Origin: Oscillospiraceae bacterium HV4-5-C5C
GTDB taxonomy: Bacteria; Bacillota; Clostridia; Saccharofermentanales; Fastidiosipilaceae
Length of the DNA: 64,000 nucleotides
Assembly: GCA_012034405.1 (NCBI GenBank)
Contig: JAAVLZ010000004.1
Location: forward strand, 122,560 to 186,559
Direction of reading: 5' to 3'
Shown here: positions 23,935-32,461 of the stretch, piece after piece
How the letters are laid out: the number at the start of each line of letters is the position of its first letter
Position numbering within the stretch: position 1 is the first letter of the stretch
Program-made: the position numbers and the translations under genes
The notes under the pieces: generated by a model
Seen by the model: the letters and a program-made list of their open reading frames with translations, nothing else
What the model was told of the DNA's origin: nothing
The model's database searches: none

Positions 23935-24369
23935 TTACCAGCCGCTGGCACAGCCGCCGGCGCAGCCACTGCAGCCTTCCGGTCCGCAACCGCCGGTAAG
24001 TAAGTCATCGCCTTTCAGGTTTTCCAGTTCAGCTTCCGTCAATGGCACCAGTTGCTCACCGAGCCGTTCCATGCCGGTGACTGCCTCCCACTCCTGCAGG
24101 CTCGGGTAGTGCCCGCTCACCGCGACCTCATCGTCCACCAGCAGCGCAGGGAATCCGTCATCCAGCCGCGTCTCCAGGATTTTGCGGACCTCAGGGTTGA
24201 GCACATATGCCCGGGGCTCAACCGCCATGTCATAGCGATGAACATAATAGCCGTTTTGCTCCAGCGTATTCAGTACATTAGCCACTTCAATCATCCGGGG
24301 ATCCGGGGTATCACCATATATCCCCCCCGGGCAGGGCAGACTAGCATCAAATAATTCAATATTTTTCAT
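23935..24369 (-). CDS. ArsD-like metallochaperone with a Cys-rich tail, in the copper gene cluster
   Basis: This 144-residue protein has the ArsD thioredoxin-like layout: IELFDASLPCPGG, YVHRYDMAVEPRAYVLNPEV and FPALLVDDEVAVSGHYPSLQEW. Classical ArsD carries a vicinal Cys pair plus a third Cys near residues 12-18 for As(III)/Sb(III); here only Cys13 remains. The C-terminus instead has GGCGPEGCSGCAGGC, a possible metal-binding cluster. It follows csoR in the copA-csoR run and no arsA is present, so copper or another soft metal is a reasonable inference. The only strong ribosome site (AGGAGG, 24414-24419) is about 45 bases upstream beyond a hairpin, so the start control is unclear. Confidence 0.75.
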   Translation of the reverse strand: MKNIELFDASLPCPGGIYGDTPDPRMIEVANVLNTLEQNGYYVHRYDMAVEPRAYVLNPEVRKILETRLDDGFPALLVDDEVAVSGHYPSLQEWEAVTGMERLGEQLVPLTEAELENLKGDDLLTGGCGPEGCSGCAGGCASGW

Positions 24370-24383
24370 ATGACGGGGCGATC

Positions 24384-24419
24384 AGACACCTTCACTAGGG
24401 TGTCTCTCGTTTACCTCCT
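24384..24419 (-). promoter_or_regulatory. Leader hairpin and distant Shine-Dalgarno before the ArsD-like gene
   Basis: AGACACC (24384-24390) and GGTGTCT (24399-24405) form a 7-base stem between AGGAGG (24414-24419) and the ATG at 24369. A nine-codon frame starting with GTG at 24395 ends in TGA overlapping that ATG, which could couple translation. Confidence 0.4.
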
Positions 24420-24514
24420 CTTAGTTTTCTATACATAGTATAGGCAGAAAGAAAGCGGCGCGCCGTATGGTTTGCTACCGCTTTCTCAAGGTCTGTATTC
24501 AAGATTACAGCATA

Positions 24515-24784
24515 TCAGCGAGATAATTTGTCCACTAATTGCATGATTTCATCTACTTTTTGTGGGGCATCCTGAGTTTTACCATCCAGAGCCTCTAAGA
24601 CGCAATGCTGCAGGTGGCTGTCCAGCACCTCCCGGTTAACCCGCTTCAAGATGGCGATTGTGGCTAATAGCTGATTAGATACATCCACGCAGTAACGGTC
24701 CTCTTCAACCATCTTCAGCAGGCCGTCAAGCTGTCCGCGGGCCGTGCGCAGCAGGCGGGCTACCGTTTCTTTGTCAGCTACCAT
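24515..24784 (-). CDS. csoR: CsoR-family copper-sensing repressor
   Basis: CsoR is a small all-helical repressor that releases DNA on binding Cu(I). The family ligand set is present: Cys in EDRYCVDVSNQ and the H-x3-C pair in SHLQHCVLEAL. The ATG at 24784, one base after the copA stop and 6 bases after GAGG, is preferred to an in-frame ATG at 24820 inside copA, giving 89 residues. The copA promoter carries a GC-rich palindrome of the CsoR type, so autoregulation through the copA transcript is expected. Confidence 0.92.
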   Translation of the reverse strand: MVADKETVARLLRTARGQLDGLLKMVEEDRYCVDVSNQLLATIAILKRVNREVLDSHLQHCVLEALDGKTQDAPQKVDEIMQLVDKLSR

Positions 24785-24785
24785 C

Positions 24786-25001
24786 TCAGGCCTCAATACG
24801 AGCAACTGAGTAACCGGCATCAGTCACAGCCGCCGTCAGGGCCGCATCGGTTACAGTTCCGTCCGTTTCTACTTTGGCCTGTTTGGCCGCCAGATCCACC
24901 TTGGCCTGACTGACCCCGGGCACGGCCGACAAAGCCTTCTCAACGGCCATCCTGCAATGATTGCAGCTCATACCTTCTACAAATACTGTTTTTTCACTCA
25001 T
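24786..25001 (-). CDS. Possible internally initiated CopZ-like copper chaperone (C-terminal domain of CopA)
   Basis: The last 71 codons of copA encode a complete HMA domain: FVEGMSCNHCRMAVEKAL, VPGVSQAKVDLAAKQAKV and AAVTDAGYSVARI. It begins with ATG preceded at good spacing by GAAAGGAAG, a site unlikely to occur by chance inside a coding linker. The gene may thus give both a fused CopA and free CopZ from the same frame. This is inference; E. coli copA makes a free metal-binding domain by a different route (frameshifting). It could also be a relic of a recent copA-copZ fusion. Confidence 0.5.
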   Translation of the reverse strand: MSEKTVFVEGMSCNHCRMAVEKALSAVPGVSQAKVDLAAKQAKVETDGTVTDAALTAAVTDAGYSVARIEA

Positions 25002-27722
25002 ATTCAAGTCTTCCTTTCTTGATGTCTGATGATTTGATTGTGCCGGTTTCAGGCCGGCCGCGCTGCTGTCAGCCTGAGCCGGCCCGGCGGCCGGCTGGCT
25101 TTCATCTGCTTCAAGGTTTATCTGCGTCAACGCGACAGCCCCGTCAGCCTGGTGGCTTGAAGGCTGGCCGGCCTGCCCGGCCAGCTCCCGGGACTGATCC
25201 GCAGACTGGCCAGGCTTACGCCAGGCCGGTTTGAAACGAGTCAATCTGAGCGCGTTCGTCACCACAAAAACTGAGCTGAGACTCATGGCAGCCGCCGCGA
25301 ACATGGGGTTTAGCAAAAGGTGAAATGCGGGATACCATACGCCTGCTGCCAGCGGAATACCAATGACATTATAAATGAAAGCCCAGAAAAGATTTTCTTT
25401 GATATTTCTGAGCGTTGCCCGGCTGAGTTCGATGGCGGTTACCGCGTCCCGTAAATCCGAATGCATCAGCACAACATCCGCCGCGTCCAGCGCCACGTCC
25501 GTGCCAGCGCCGATTGCGATACCGGTATCAGCGCGCACCAGGGCCGGCGCGTCATTAATACCGTCACCGATCATGGCTACCTTGCGGCCCTCAGCTTGCA
25601 GGCGGCGGACCTCAGCCTCTTTGTCTGCCGGCAGCACCTCCGCTACATAACGGTTGACCCCGGCTTGTCTGGCTATGGCGCTGGCACTGCCTTCCTTATC
25701 GCCGGTCAGCATGACTACCTCCAGACCCAGTTTCTGAAAATCCTTTACCGCCTGAACACTGCTGGGTCTTAGCTGGTCAGCCAGGGCGAAGACAGCCTCT
25801 AATTTTCCGTCCGTCGCCAGAAACACCGTCGTTTTACCGTCCTGTTCATAGTGATCGGCCGCGGCCAGAATCGCGCTCGCGGTACCGGCGCCGTCCGTTT
25901 CAGCTGCACTTAACGCGCCTTGAGATATCATGAAGCGACGGTTACCGAGCGCGTAGGCTTGCTGGCCAAGCTCTGCCGTAACCCCCAGACCACTGTGAGA
26001 GGCAAAGTGGTTGGCAGCCGGCAAGGCTGCCAGCTGATAGCTCGCTTCAGCCTGGCGGCCGGCCTGGGTCAGGGCTTTGGCCAGCGGATGCTCTGAACCT
26101 TGTTCCAGCGCAGCGGCCAGCTGCAGGAGCCGCCAGCCTTCCTCCTTTTGCCGGGAAGGCGCGGTCCCGGTTGATCCGCGATAGTAAATATCGGTCACCT
26201 GCGGCCGTCCTTCTGTCAGCGTACCGGTCTTGTCCAGGACCACAGTCTGAATCCCCTGGGCCGTCTCCAGGGCCTCCCCAGATTTAATCAGGATACCTTC
26301 CGCGGCGCCGCGGCCGGTTCCTACCATGAGGGCCACCGGCGTGGCCAGTCCCAGCGCACAAGGGCAGCTGATTACCAAAACGGCAATAGCCAGATTCAAT
26401 GCAAAGCTCCAGCCATAGCCCAGGAGCAGCCAGACAATCAGAGTCAGCAACGCAATACCCATCACCACCGGCACAAAAACGCCGGCGATTTTGTCAGCCA
26501 GGTGAGCGATCGGCGCTTTCGAGCCGCCCGCGTCTTCTACCAGGCGAATGATCTTAGCCAAGGTGCTGTCTTCGCCAACCCGCCTGGCCTCAACCCGGAT
26601 AAAACCGTAGGTATTCATGGTAGCGCCGGTAACCCAGTCGCCCTCATGTTTATCAACCGGCAAGCTTTCGCCGGTAATAGCAGACTCATCCACCGAGCTG
26701 CTGCCGCTGATAATCACGCCGTCAACCGGGATGCGGGAATTACTTTTAACTTGTACGATATCTCCGCTTTTCACCTGCTCCAGCGGTATTTCCGCAGCCT
26801 GGCCGCCGCGCTCTACCAGGGCGGTCTCCGGAGCCAGATTCATTAAGGCAGTCAGTGAATCAGTTGTATGAGATTTGCTGCGAGCTTCCAGGAACTTACC
26901 CAAGGTGATGAGGGTAAGGATCGTTGCGGCACTTTCAAAATACAGATTATGATGCAGCTGCATCAGGGTATCCATATCCTGAGCGGCGGCAGCGGCATTG
27001 ACTCTGAACAGGGTCAATATTCCGTAGGCCAACGCTGCGCCGGCTCCCAAAGCCACCAGAGAATCCATATTAGGCGCAAGATGTCCCAACGCTTTAAAGC
27101 CGTTCAAGAAAAAGCTGCGGTTTATCACAATGACTGGCAGCGTCAGCAGCAATTGTAAAAAAGCATAATTGGCGGTGTTAGCCGCGCCGCTAAAGAAAGC
27201 CGGAAGCGGCATACCAAGCATAGGGCCCATGGCCACAATCAGCAGGGGCAGGGTAAAAGCCGCCGAAGACCAGAAACGGCGTTTCATGAGCCGGGCCTGC
27301 TTTTGTTGAACGGTCTCCACCCGTTTACCGCGGCCTGCCACCGGTCTTGCTGCGGCCGTACCGGAGGCCCCGGTTGTCGCCGGCTTTATATTTGCCGAGT
27401 AACCGGCTTTATCTACCGCTTCAATAATGGCCGCAGCATCGGCGGTATCCGGATTATAATGCACTTGCATGCTGTTGGTCAGCAAATTCACGGCCACCTG
27501 ATTGACGCCCGGAACTTTGGCAACGGCTTTCTCAACCCTTACCTGACAAGCCGCGCAGGTCATCCCGCCGACATCAAAACGAAGCTCAGGGTTGTGAGCG
27601 GCCGTCTCACCCGCCGGCTCCTGCCGCCGCGCCGGGTCTTGCTCAGCCAGGCTTCCGTTCGGTAAAGAAGTTACCGCCGGTTGAAGCTGCCGCCCGGTCT
27701 GTTTGCTATCTGAATGATTCAT
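24786..27722 (-). CDS. copA: CopA copper-transporting P1B-ATPase with a C-terminal CopZ-like domain
   Basis: This membrane ATPase exports Cu(I). An N-terminal heavy-metal-associated domain has MTCAAC at residues 54-59. The core shows the actuator TGES, the membrane CPC in VISCPCALGLATP, the phosphorylation site DKTGT and the hinge GDGINDAPAL. At 978 residues it is longer than usual because, after the last membrane helix, an Ala/Gln/Ser-rich linker of about 80 residues leads into a second complete metal-binding domain with MSCNHC. That domain starts like a free CopZ (MSEKTVFVEGM), and its ATG at 25001 has its own GAAAGGAAG 8 bases upstream. A CsoR-type operator lies before the gene. Confidence 0.95.
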   Translation of the reverse strand: MNHSDSKQTGRQLQPAVTSLPNGSLAEQDPARRQEPAGETAAHNPELRFDVGGMTCAACQVRVEKAVAKVPGVNQVAVNLLTNSMQVHYNPDTADAAAIIEAVDKAGYSANIKPATTGASGTAAARPVAGRGKRVETVQQKQARLMKRRFWSSAAFTLPLLIVAMGPMLGMPLPAFFSGAANTANYAFLQLLLTLPVIVINRSFFLNGFKALGHLAPNMDSLVALGAGAALAYGILTLFRVNAAAAAQDMDTLMQLHHNLYFESAATILTLITLGKFLEARSKSHTTDSLTALMNLAPETALVERGGQAAEIPLEQVKSGDIVQVKSNSRIPVDGVIISGSSSVDESAITGESLPVDKHEGDWVTGATMNTYGFIRVEARRVGEDSTLAKIIRLVEDAGGSKAPIAHLADKIAGVFVPVVMGIALLTLIVWLLLGYGWSFALNLAIAVLVISCPCALGLATPVALMVGTGRGAAEGILIKSGEALETAQGIQTVVLDKTGTLTEGRPQVTDIYYRGSTGTAPSRQKEEGWRLLQLAAALEQGSEHPLAKALTQAGRQAEASYQLAALPAANHFASHSGLGVTAELGQQAYALGNRRFMISQGALSAAETDGAGTASAILAAADHYEQDGKTTVFLATDGKLEAVFALADQLRPSSVQAVKDFQKLGLEVVMLTGDKEGSASAIARQAGVNRYVAEVLPADKEAEVRRLQAEGRKVAMIGDGINDAPALVRADTGIAIGAGTDVALDAADVVLMHSDLRDAVTAIELSRATLRNIKENLFWAFIYNVIGIPLAAGVWYPAFHLLLNPMFAAAAMSLSSVFVVTNALRLTRFKPAWRKPGQSADQSRELAGQAGQPSSHQADGAVALTQINLEADESQPAAGPAQADSSAAGLKPAQSNHQTSRKEDLNMSEKTVFVEGMSCNHCRMAVEKALSAVPGVSQAKVDLAAKQAKVETDGTVTDAALTAAVTDAGYSVARIEA

Positions 27723-27742
27723 GTCTGCTCCTTATTAATCTG

Positions 27743-27763
27743 TACCCCTCCCCCGGGGGGGTG
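27743..27763. promoter_or_regulatory. CsoR-type copper operator
   Basis: The core CCCCTCCCCCGGGGGGG is flanked by TA and TG, matching the GC-rich pseudopalindrome of known CsoR sites. It lies just downstream of the predicted -10 box of copA. Confidence 0.8.
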
Positions 27764-27775
27764 TCTTGCATTGTC

Positions 27776-27804
27776 AGTATAGTCAGGCGTGGCTAACCTG
27801 CCAA
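27776..27804 (-). promoter_or_regulatory. copA promoter
   Basis: On the minus strand TTGGCA (27799-27804) and TATACT (27776-27781) are exactly 17 bases apart. Transcription would start near 27769, next to the CsoR site, so bound repressor would block it. Confidence 0.75.
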
Positions 27805-27975
27805 GTCTCCAGGGTTACCAAAAAATAGTTTTTTTTACGGCTCGCCCGGCTGTGACAAGCGGACAATTTTACTGATCTGCAACACATTGCTCAAGTTGTC
27901 CCGAGCGGTAGCCTGAGATAAGATTAAGATGATGATTAGAACCATTTCAAAAATATACGGTAAAGAGGTGAGACT

Positions 27976-29094
27976 ATGAGCAGCGCGTTGTCGGTTGAAA
28001 TGAGGCGAATTAACCACAGTCTTATTGAAGCTGCTGTTCTCCGGGGTATGAAAGATATCCGCGATGACAGTTACCGGGGGATTCGCCGTCTGATTGACCT
28101 GGCCGCGTATTTTGCACGCGGCCGCTTCACTACTGAGGCGGTTCAGCTGGTACAAAACATCCTGCATGACCCTCAAAGTCCCTACTTTGCTTTGGTTTCC
28201 CGGGCTGCCGCCAGCACTGACGAGCGTCAGCTGCGCCGTTTTGTGGTCAACACGGTTTATAACTGCTGGATTGACGGCGCTAAAACCCTGCATGAAAGCA
28301 AACCGGATGAGCCGCTACCCTGGACGCTGGTGCTGGACTTCAGGCTCCGGGGCGCCGCCGGCAACGCTTGGTCTGAAGCGCGCCTGGCTGAACTCCTGAC
28401 TGAAGCACAAGGCCTGGGGATTATGGCATTTGCGCTGATAGCAGCCCCCCCGGCTCTGACGGAAGCATTGGCAGAAGAACATCCTAATGCGGTCTTTTAC
28501 TTTTTTAATCAGGCCCAGAGCCTGAGCCGCAATTGGCTTGATCAGGTTACCGCTCCGGGAAATGCCTTTATCTCGCTCCTCCAGGCAGAAGAAGAAGCTG
28601 ACACAATGACCCTGGCGTTTGCCGATTTGCTGGAGCAGCGTCAGCAGCTTTATGGACTACATGCTTTTTATTCAGAAACGAACTGCCGGGCTTTAGCCGA
28701 ACAGGTTTATACCGACGGCCAGGCCAGTCTAAATAATAGCTTTGCTATTTTGCTGCCGGCTTATCCCTGCCCTCAGGCCCTGATGGAGCAGATGAGTCAG
28801 GCAATTCTGGAGGAACGTCGTCAGCCCCAGACCTGGAAAGTCAAGCTGGAATTTTTAGCTGACAATCTCCGTATCAGCGGCATGCTGGGGGAATCAAGCC
28901 AGCCCGCCATCATTATGGGGGACGCTGCCGGTCATCTGGCGCAGTTTACGGAGATTCCCTCAGATCCCGCTGCCGTATTGGCAGATGCGCCTACCTATGT
29001 CAGCGGCGGGTTACACCGGCTTTTAGGGGTGAAAGATCCTGGCAGCCGCCGTGCCTCCTTGTATCATCATCATTGTCAGCCCACTCCTGATTAA
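27976..29094 (+). CDS. Radical-SAM-like protein lacking the [4Fe-4S]-binding cysteines (putative pseudoenzyme)
   Basis: The 372 residues follow the plan of a clostridial radical SAM family whose members read as a helical N-terminus, then PWAILLDPTSACNLHCTGCW, then a TGGEP strand. Here the aligned segments are NTVYNCWIDGAKTLHE, LPWTLVLDFRLRGAAG, LTEAQGLGIMAFALIAAPP and, later, LYGLHAFYSETNCRALAE. The CxxxCxxC loop is replaced by FRLRGAAGNAW, and only four scattered Cys remain. The frame is intact and has a good ribosome site (AGAGGTGAG), so it is a maintained gene. It probably adopts the barrel without SAM cleavage. The homology was recognised from memory and is moderate. Confidence 0.6.
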   Translation: MSSALSVEMRRINHSLIEAAVLRGMKDIRDDSYRGIRRLIDLAAYFARGRFTTEAVQLVQNILHDPQSPYFALVSRAAASTDERQLRRFVVNTVYNCWIDGAKTLHESKPDEPLPWTLVLDFRLRGAAGNAWSEARLAELLTEAQGLGIMAFALIAAPPALTEALAEEHPNAVFYFFNQAQSLSRNWLDQVTAPGNAFISLLQAEEEADTMTLAFADLLEQRQQLYGLHAFYSETNCRALAEQVYTDGQASLNNSFAILLPAYPCPQALMEQMSQAILEERRQPQTWKVKLEFLADNLRISGMLGESSQPAIIMGDAAGHLAQFTEIPSDPAAVLADAPTYVSGGLHRLLGVKDPGSRRASLYHHHCQPTPD

Positions 29095-29122
29095 CGGTTC
29101 AGGGGTCGGAGCAGGATGTTAC

Positions 29123-29749
29123 TTATGTATTGCCGGATTCCGGTCCGGCCGCATGATCATCACGGTGAAGAAGGTTTTTCTGCTTTGCCTGCCGGTGGCG
29201 CTGTTCCATCTGCATCCGGTCAACCACATGCAGCGCTACCCCCTCAACTGCCTGCCGCATCAGGCGGACAAACTCTTTGGGCGGAATCGTACTGCCCTCC
29301 TTCAGCCAGCGAATAATGGCCAGTCTGACTGAATCCACCATGAAACTAATAAAGAAATCCCTATGGGGCTGCGGCCTCACTAAATCCTGAAAAACGACTT
29401 CCATAACCGGCGTCATGACATCCGCAAAATAGTCCCGGAAAGAGTTCTGGCCTTCAATCTGGAAGGCATTGGTATAAAAGATCCGGTTATCGTAAAAATA
29501 ATCACAGATCAGCTGAATGATCGTCCATGGATCCATATTTCCCTTAAACTGGATGGTACTGACAAATTCCGTATAGTAGATCCAGTTGACCAGGTCATAC
29601 TTATCCTTAAAGTGATAATAAAAGCTTTTACGGCTCATGCCGCAGCTATCAGCTATTTCCCCCACACTGATCTTGCTCATTGCTTTCTGAGCCATCAGCT
29701 CCTTCATAGCCTGAGCCAGGGCTTTTTTGGTGGATTGAGCTTCAGACAT
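29123..29749 (-). CDS. TetR/AcrR-family transcriptional regulator
   Basis: The N-terminal TetR helix-turn-helix is STKKALAQAMKELMAQKAMS followed by ISVGEIADSCGMSRKSFYYHFKDKYDL. The C-terminal ligand domain resembles the DhaS-like subgroup of TetR proteins. The ATG at 29749 is chosen over an upstream in-frame ATG because the TetR domain starts there and AAGGAGG lies about 12 bases before, giving 208 residues. The target is unknown; the neighbouring acyltransferase/glycosyltransferase pair is one candidate. Confidence 0.87.
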   Translation of the reverse strand: MSEAQSTKKALAQAMKELMAQKAMSKISVGEIADSCGMSRKSFYYHFKDKYDLVNWIYYTEFVSTIQFKGNMDPWTIIQLICDYFYDNRIFYTNAFQIEGQNSFRDYFADVMTPVMEVVFQDLVRPQPHRDFFISFMVDSVRLAIIRWLKEGSTIPPKEFVRLMRQAVEGVALHVVDRMQMEQRHRQAKQKNLLHRDDHAAGPESGNT

Positions 29750-29836
29750 GTCCCCCAAGTTCCTCCTTACCCTTCTTATTATCCGGTATATCAGCTTAAG
29801 AATCACCCTATATAGTCATGACCGTGCAGCGTCCGC

Positions 29837-30496
29837 TTAACTCAAATAAAGTCCCATCGGTTCTGCCAACGGGTGTGGCCGCAATACCTTCTCCATCAAC
29901 TGGCGGCTTTCCTGCTGCAGCCGGTAGGCTTCCTGTCTGGCCCCGACATGTGGATCCGGATGCAGAACGCCGGCTATATGCAAGGTCAGATCCGGATGAG
30001 CCGGAGGCAACAGCCAGGGCGAATGAATAACCGCTTTATAGGCACAGACGACCACCGGAACCTTTTGCTCCACCGCCAATCTGAACGCGCCATTGTGAAA
30101 AGGCTGTAAAGTCTGGTTATACGGCAGCAGATTGCCCTCCGGGTAAATGCAGATAACCCCATTTTCTTTGAGACGTGCCGCTCCCTGCTGTATAAAATCA
30201 GTCAAGCCGGAGACCGTGTGTTCCAGGGGAATAACATCAGCCAGGTTCAGGATGCCGCCTATGACCGGATTGTCCCAATTAGCCAGCTGGGAGACAAAAT
30301 ATATTTTGCGGGGAAAGAGAGCCAGCCAGATCCCCGCGCAGTCCAAAGCATGTACATGGTTACATACGACAACGGCCGGGCCTTCAGGCAGCGCTTCCTG
30401 ACAGTCTTTAACGCAGTCATAATTAAACGCCGCGCGTAGCAGTACGCCGGCTATACGGTGCAAAACTGAGTCCGGAATAAAGCGTATCTGGCTCAT
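29837..30496 (-). CDS. plsC: 1-acyl-sn-glycerol-3-phosphate acyltransferase (PlsC family)
   Basis: This membrane-associated enzyme acylates lysophosphatidic acid or a related lipid. The catalytic H-x4-D motif is in VCNHVHALD, followed by FVSQLANWDNPVIGG and the substrate motif YPEGNLLPYN. At 219 residues it is typical of clostridial PlsC. Its ATG overlaps the stop codon of the glycosyltransferase gene (ATGA), suggesting joint action in glycolipid or membrane lipid synthesis (inference). Confidence 0.9.
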   Translation of the reverse strand: MSQIRFIPDSVLHRIAGVLLRAAFNYDCVKDCQEALPEGPAVVVCNHVHALDCAGIWLALFPRKIYFVSQLANWDNPVIGGILNLADVIPLEHTVSGLTDFIQQGAARLKENGVICIYPEGNLLPYNQTLQPFHNGAFRLAVEQKVPVVVCAYKAVIHSPWLLPPAHPDLTLHIAGVLHPDPHVGARQEAYRLQQESRQLMEKVLRPHPLAEPMGLYLS

Positions 30497-31677
30497 AAAT
30501 ACCCCGCCGCTTCTGGTTCATGCTGATATTCTACAGCCTCGGTCAGCATTTGTTCAAGTTTTGCCGTAACTTTATCCAGGCGATATGCCTGCGCAGACTT
30601 GGCATACTGCTGTTCCATTCTCTGCCGCTCTCCGGGATGCTCCAGCCAATAATCCAGTTTTTGTGCCAGATCATCCACGGAATCCGGCATAAACAGACTG
30701 CGCTCATCCAAGGCGAACTGAGGTGTTGCCGATTGATCTGAATTACTGATAAGGGGTACCAGACCGCATGCCACCGCCTCCAGGCAGGCTATCGCTTCTA
30801 TCTCAGCCGAAGCCGTATGAATGTAAAGAATTGAGGTTTGCAGTTTTTGCAACAGTTCCAGCTGCGTATAGTAGCCAATTTCAGGGGCTAACGGCAGCCG
30901 GCTGCCCAGTCTCCTCAGTTTTGCTTCATCCGGTCCCTGCCCGGCCAGCGTAACCCTGATTTGCTTTGCGAAACGGCTTTTCAGTACGGCTTTCAGCAAG
31001 AGCGCCTGATTTTTTTCTGGCGAAAGCCGGCCCACCATGATCACCGGTATCTCTGCTCCGGCTTCTGGTTCAGGATGCGGCAGAATAGCTGGCTTGAACT
31101 GGTCCGGCACCCCGTTTGAAACGACATAAAGCCGGGCTTTATATTGATGCGCGACTAACTGCCGGGCAATAAACTCAGACGGGCAGTGAACGCGGCTGAC
31201 ATATTGATATAAGTAACGATTGAAGTAGTTGTATATAGCCCGGTTGAAGCTTTTACTCCGACCTAAGCCGATATTATAGGACACATTTTCCGGCTGTAAA
31301 TGGAAAGCAGCCGTAACCGGAATCTTCAGCTCTTTTGCTACCCTCAGAGCTTGTTTTTCCAGTGGAAAAGGGAGAAAGAGATGTACGACATCAGCGCCTG
31401 ACAACGCCTGACGGATCACCGCCTCATCCGGCCGGCCCATGGTGACATGCTGCGCTTTCATAAACTGGTATAACACCGGGACTTTAAGTTGCCTGACGCT
31501 AAAGAGCCTGACCGGATCTCCGGCCTGGGGCCTGATACAATCCTGATCAGAGGAAGCCGCGTAGATGACCCTGACTTCATGTCCGCGTCTGGCCAAAGCT
31601 TCTGCCATCCGGCGGGCTGTCATCGTTGTACCGTTTTTTTGAACGTCATACATATCTACCACAAATACGATATGCAT
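30493..31677 (-). CDS. GT4 glycosyltransferase, probably diacylglycerol glucosyltransferase-like
   Basis: This 394-residue GT-B fold enzyme has the N-terminal domain opening HIVFVVDMYDVQKNG and the C-terminal donor site VGRLSPEKNQALLLKA, then EAIACLEAVACGLVPLISN, an EX7E-like motif. It resembles the GT4 enzymes that add glucose to diacylglycerol. Coupling with plsC supports a membrane glycolipid role (inference). GGAGGAGGG lies before the ATG. Confidence 0.85.
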   Translation of the reverse strand: MHIVFVVDMYDVQKNGTTMTARRMAEALARRGHEVRVIYAASSDQDCIRPQAGDPVRLFSVRQLKVPVLYQFMKAQHVTMGRPDEAVIRQALSGADVVHLFLPFPLEKQALRVAKELKIPVTAAFHLQPENVSYNIGLGRSKSFNRAIYNYFNRYLYQYVSRVHCPSEFIARQLVAHQYKARLYVVSNGVPDQFKPAILPHPEPEAGAEIPVIMVGRLSPEKNQALLLKAVLKSRFAKQIRVTLAGQGPDEAKLRRLGSRLPLAPEIGYYTQLELLQKLQTSILYIHTASAEIEAIACLEAVACGLVPLISNSDQSATPQFALDERSLFMPDSVDDLAQKLDYWLEHPGERQRMEQQYAKSAQAYRLDKVTAKLEQMLTEAVEYQHEPEAAGYL

Positions 31678-31880
31678 CAGAGCCCTCCTCCGGTAAAGCC
31701 ATGATCTTAGCTGGCAGCATATTCTGTTCCCCGGGACAGCTCGCTGCGTTCAGTTTCCGCTAAGCCACCACCATACTAGCAGCAAATCTGCTGCTTTGCA
31801 TGCTTTGGTCTGGCTTTTTCCCCAATTTTGCTATTTTGTCCAGAAACTCATATCTCCGGCAATAAGCATCAGGTATAAAA

Positions 31881-31910
31881 AAGCCCGGATCGTCAATACG
31901 ATCCGGGCTT
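31881..31910 (-). terminator. Terminator of hsp20
   Basis: AAGCCCGGATCGT and ACGATCCGGGCTT form a perfect 13-base stem with a CAAT loop; on the minus strand it runs into TTTTTTAT. It lies about 60 bases after the hsp20 stop. Confidence 0.9.
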
Positions 31911-31968
31911 CCTGAGATTTTCCGGCTGCGCACAGCCTATACAGGCGCTTACCAGCAACAAGAGCTAA

Positions 31969-32406
31969 TTAATCCAGGTTGACTTCAATACTCTGTTGAT
32001 CATCAGTTCCGTTGGTCTTTTCTTTTGGCAACTTAATGCTTAACACGCCATCTGTATAATTGCCGCTGATCTGGTCTTTCAAGATACCAGTGAGATCAAA
32101 GCTGCGATGGTAACTGCCGTAATGACGCTCACGGCACACATAATTATGCCGCTCTTCTTTCTTATCTTCTTTTTTCTCAGCCTCAATCGTCAGTACGTCG
32201 CCGTCAATTCTGACGTGAATATCTTTCTTATTAAAACCTGGCAGATCAGCTGTCAGTAAATAGTGGTCGCCCTTGTCTTCCACATCTGTACCCATGGCGC
32301 CCCAGTTCTCCATACCGAAAAACGGGTTCATAAAGCGATTGAAAGAGTCATCCATATTGTTCCATAAATTGCGTTCCCGACGATTAAAAGGGGTCAGATC
32401 AAACAT
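31969..32406 (-). CDS. Hsp20/alpha-crystallin small heat shock protein
   Basis: This 145-residue ATP-independent holdase has an alpha-crystallin domain: DKGDHYLLTADLPGFNKKD, VRIDGDVLTIEAEK and, near the C-terminus, GVLSIKLPKEK. The N-terminal segment (NMDDSFNRFMNPFFGMENW) is the usual aromatic-rich arm. AAGGAGATG lies before the ATG. The transcript is closed by a strong terminator. A TATAAT (32514-32519, minus) could be its -10 box, and a palindrome lies in the leader. Confidence 0.94.
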   Translation of the reverse strand: MFDLTPFNRRERNLWNNMDDSFNRFMNPFFGMENWGAMGTDVEDKGDHYLLTADLPGFNKKDIHVRIDGDVLTIEAEKKEDKKEERHNYVCRERHYGSYHRSFDLTGILKDQISGNYTDGVLSIKLPKEKTNGTDDQQSIEVNLD

Positions 32407-32440
32407 AATAACATCTCCTTTTTTGTTTTATCTTGATCTT

Positions 32441-32461
32441 GAACCGGCGCCGGGCCGGTTC
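32441..32461. promoter_or_regulatory. GC-rich inverted repeat in the hsp20 leader
   Basis: GAACCGGC and GCCGGTTC (8-base arms) flank GCCGG, 35 bases before the hsp20 ATG. It is not a CIRCE or CtsR site. It could be an operator or a leader hairpin. Confidence 0.45.

Noticed and set aside
25019..25234. Frame opposite the CopA linker
   Set aside because: Shadow of the Ala/Gln-rich linker; no features.
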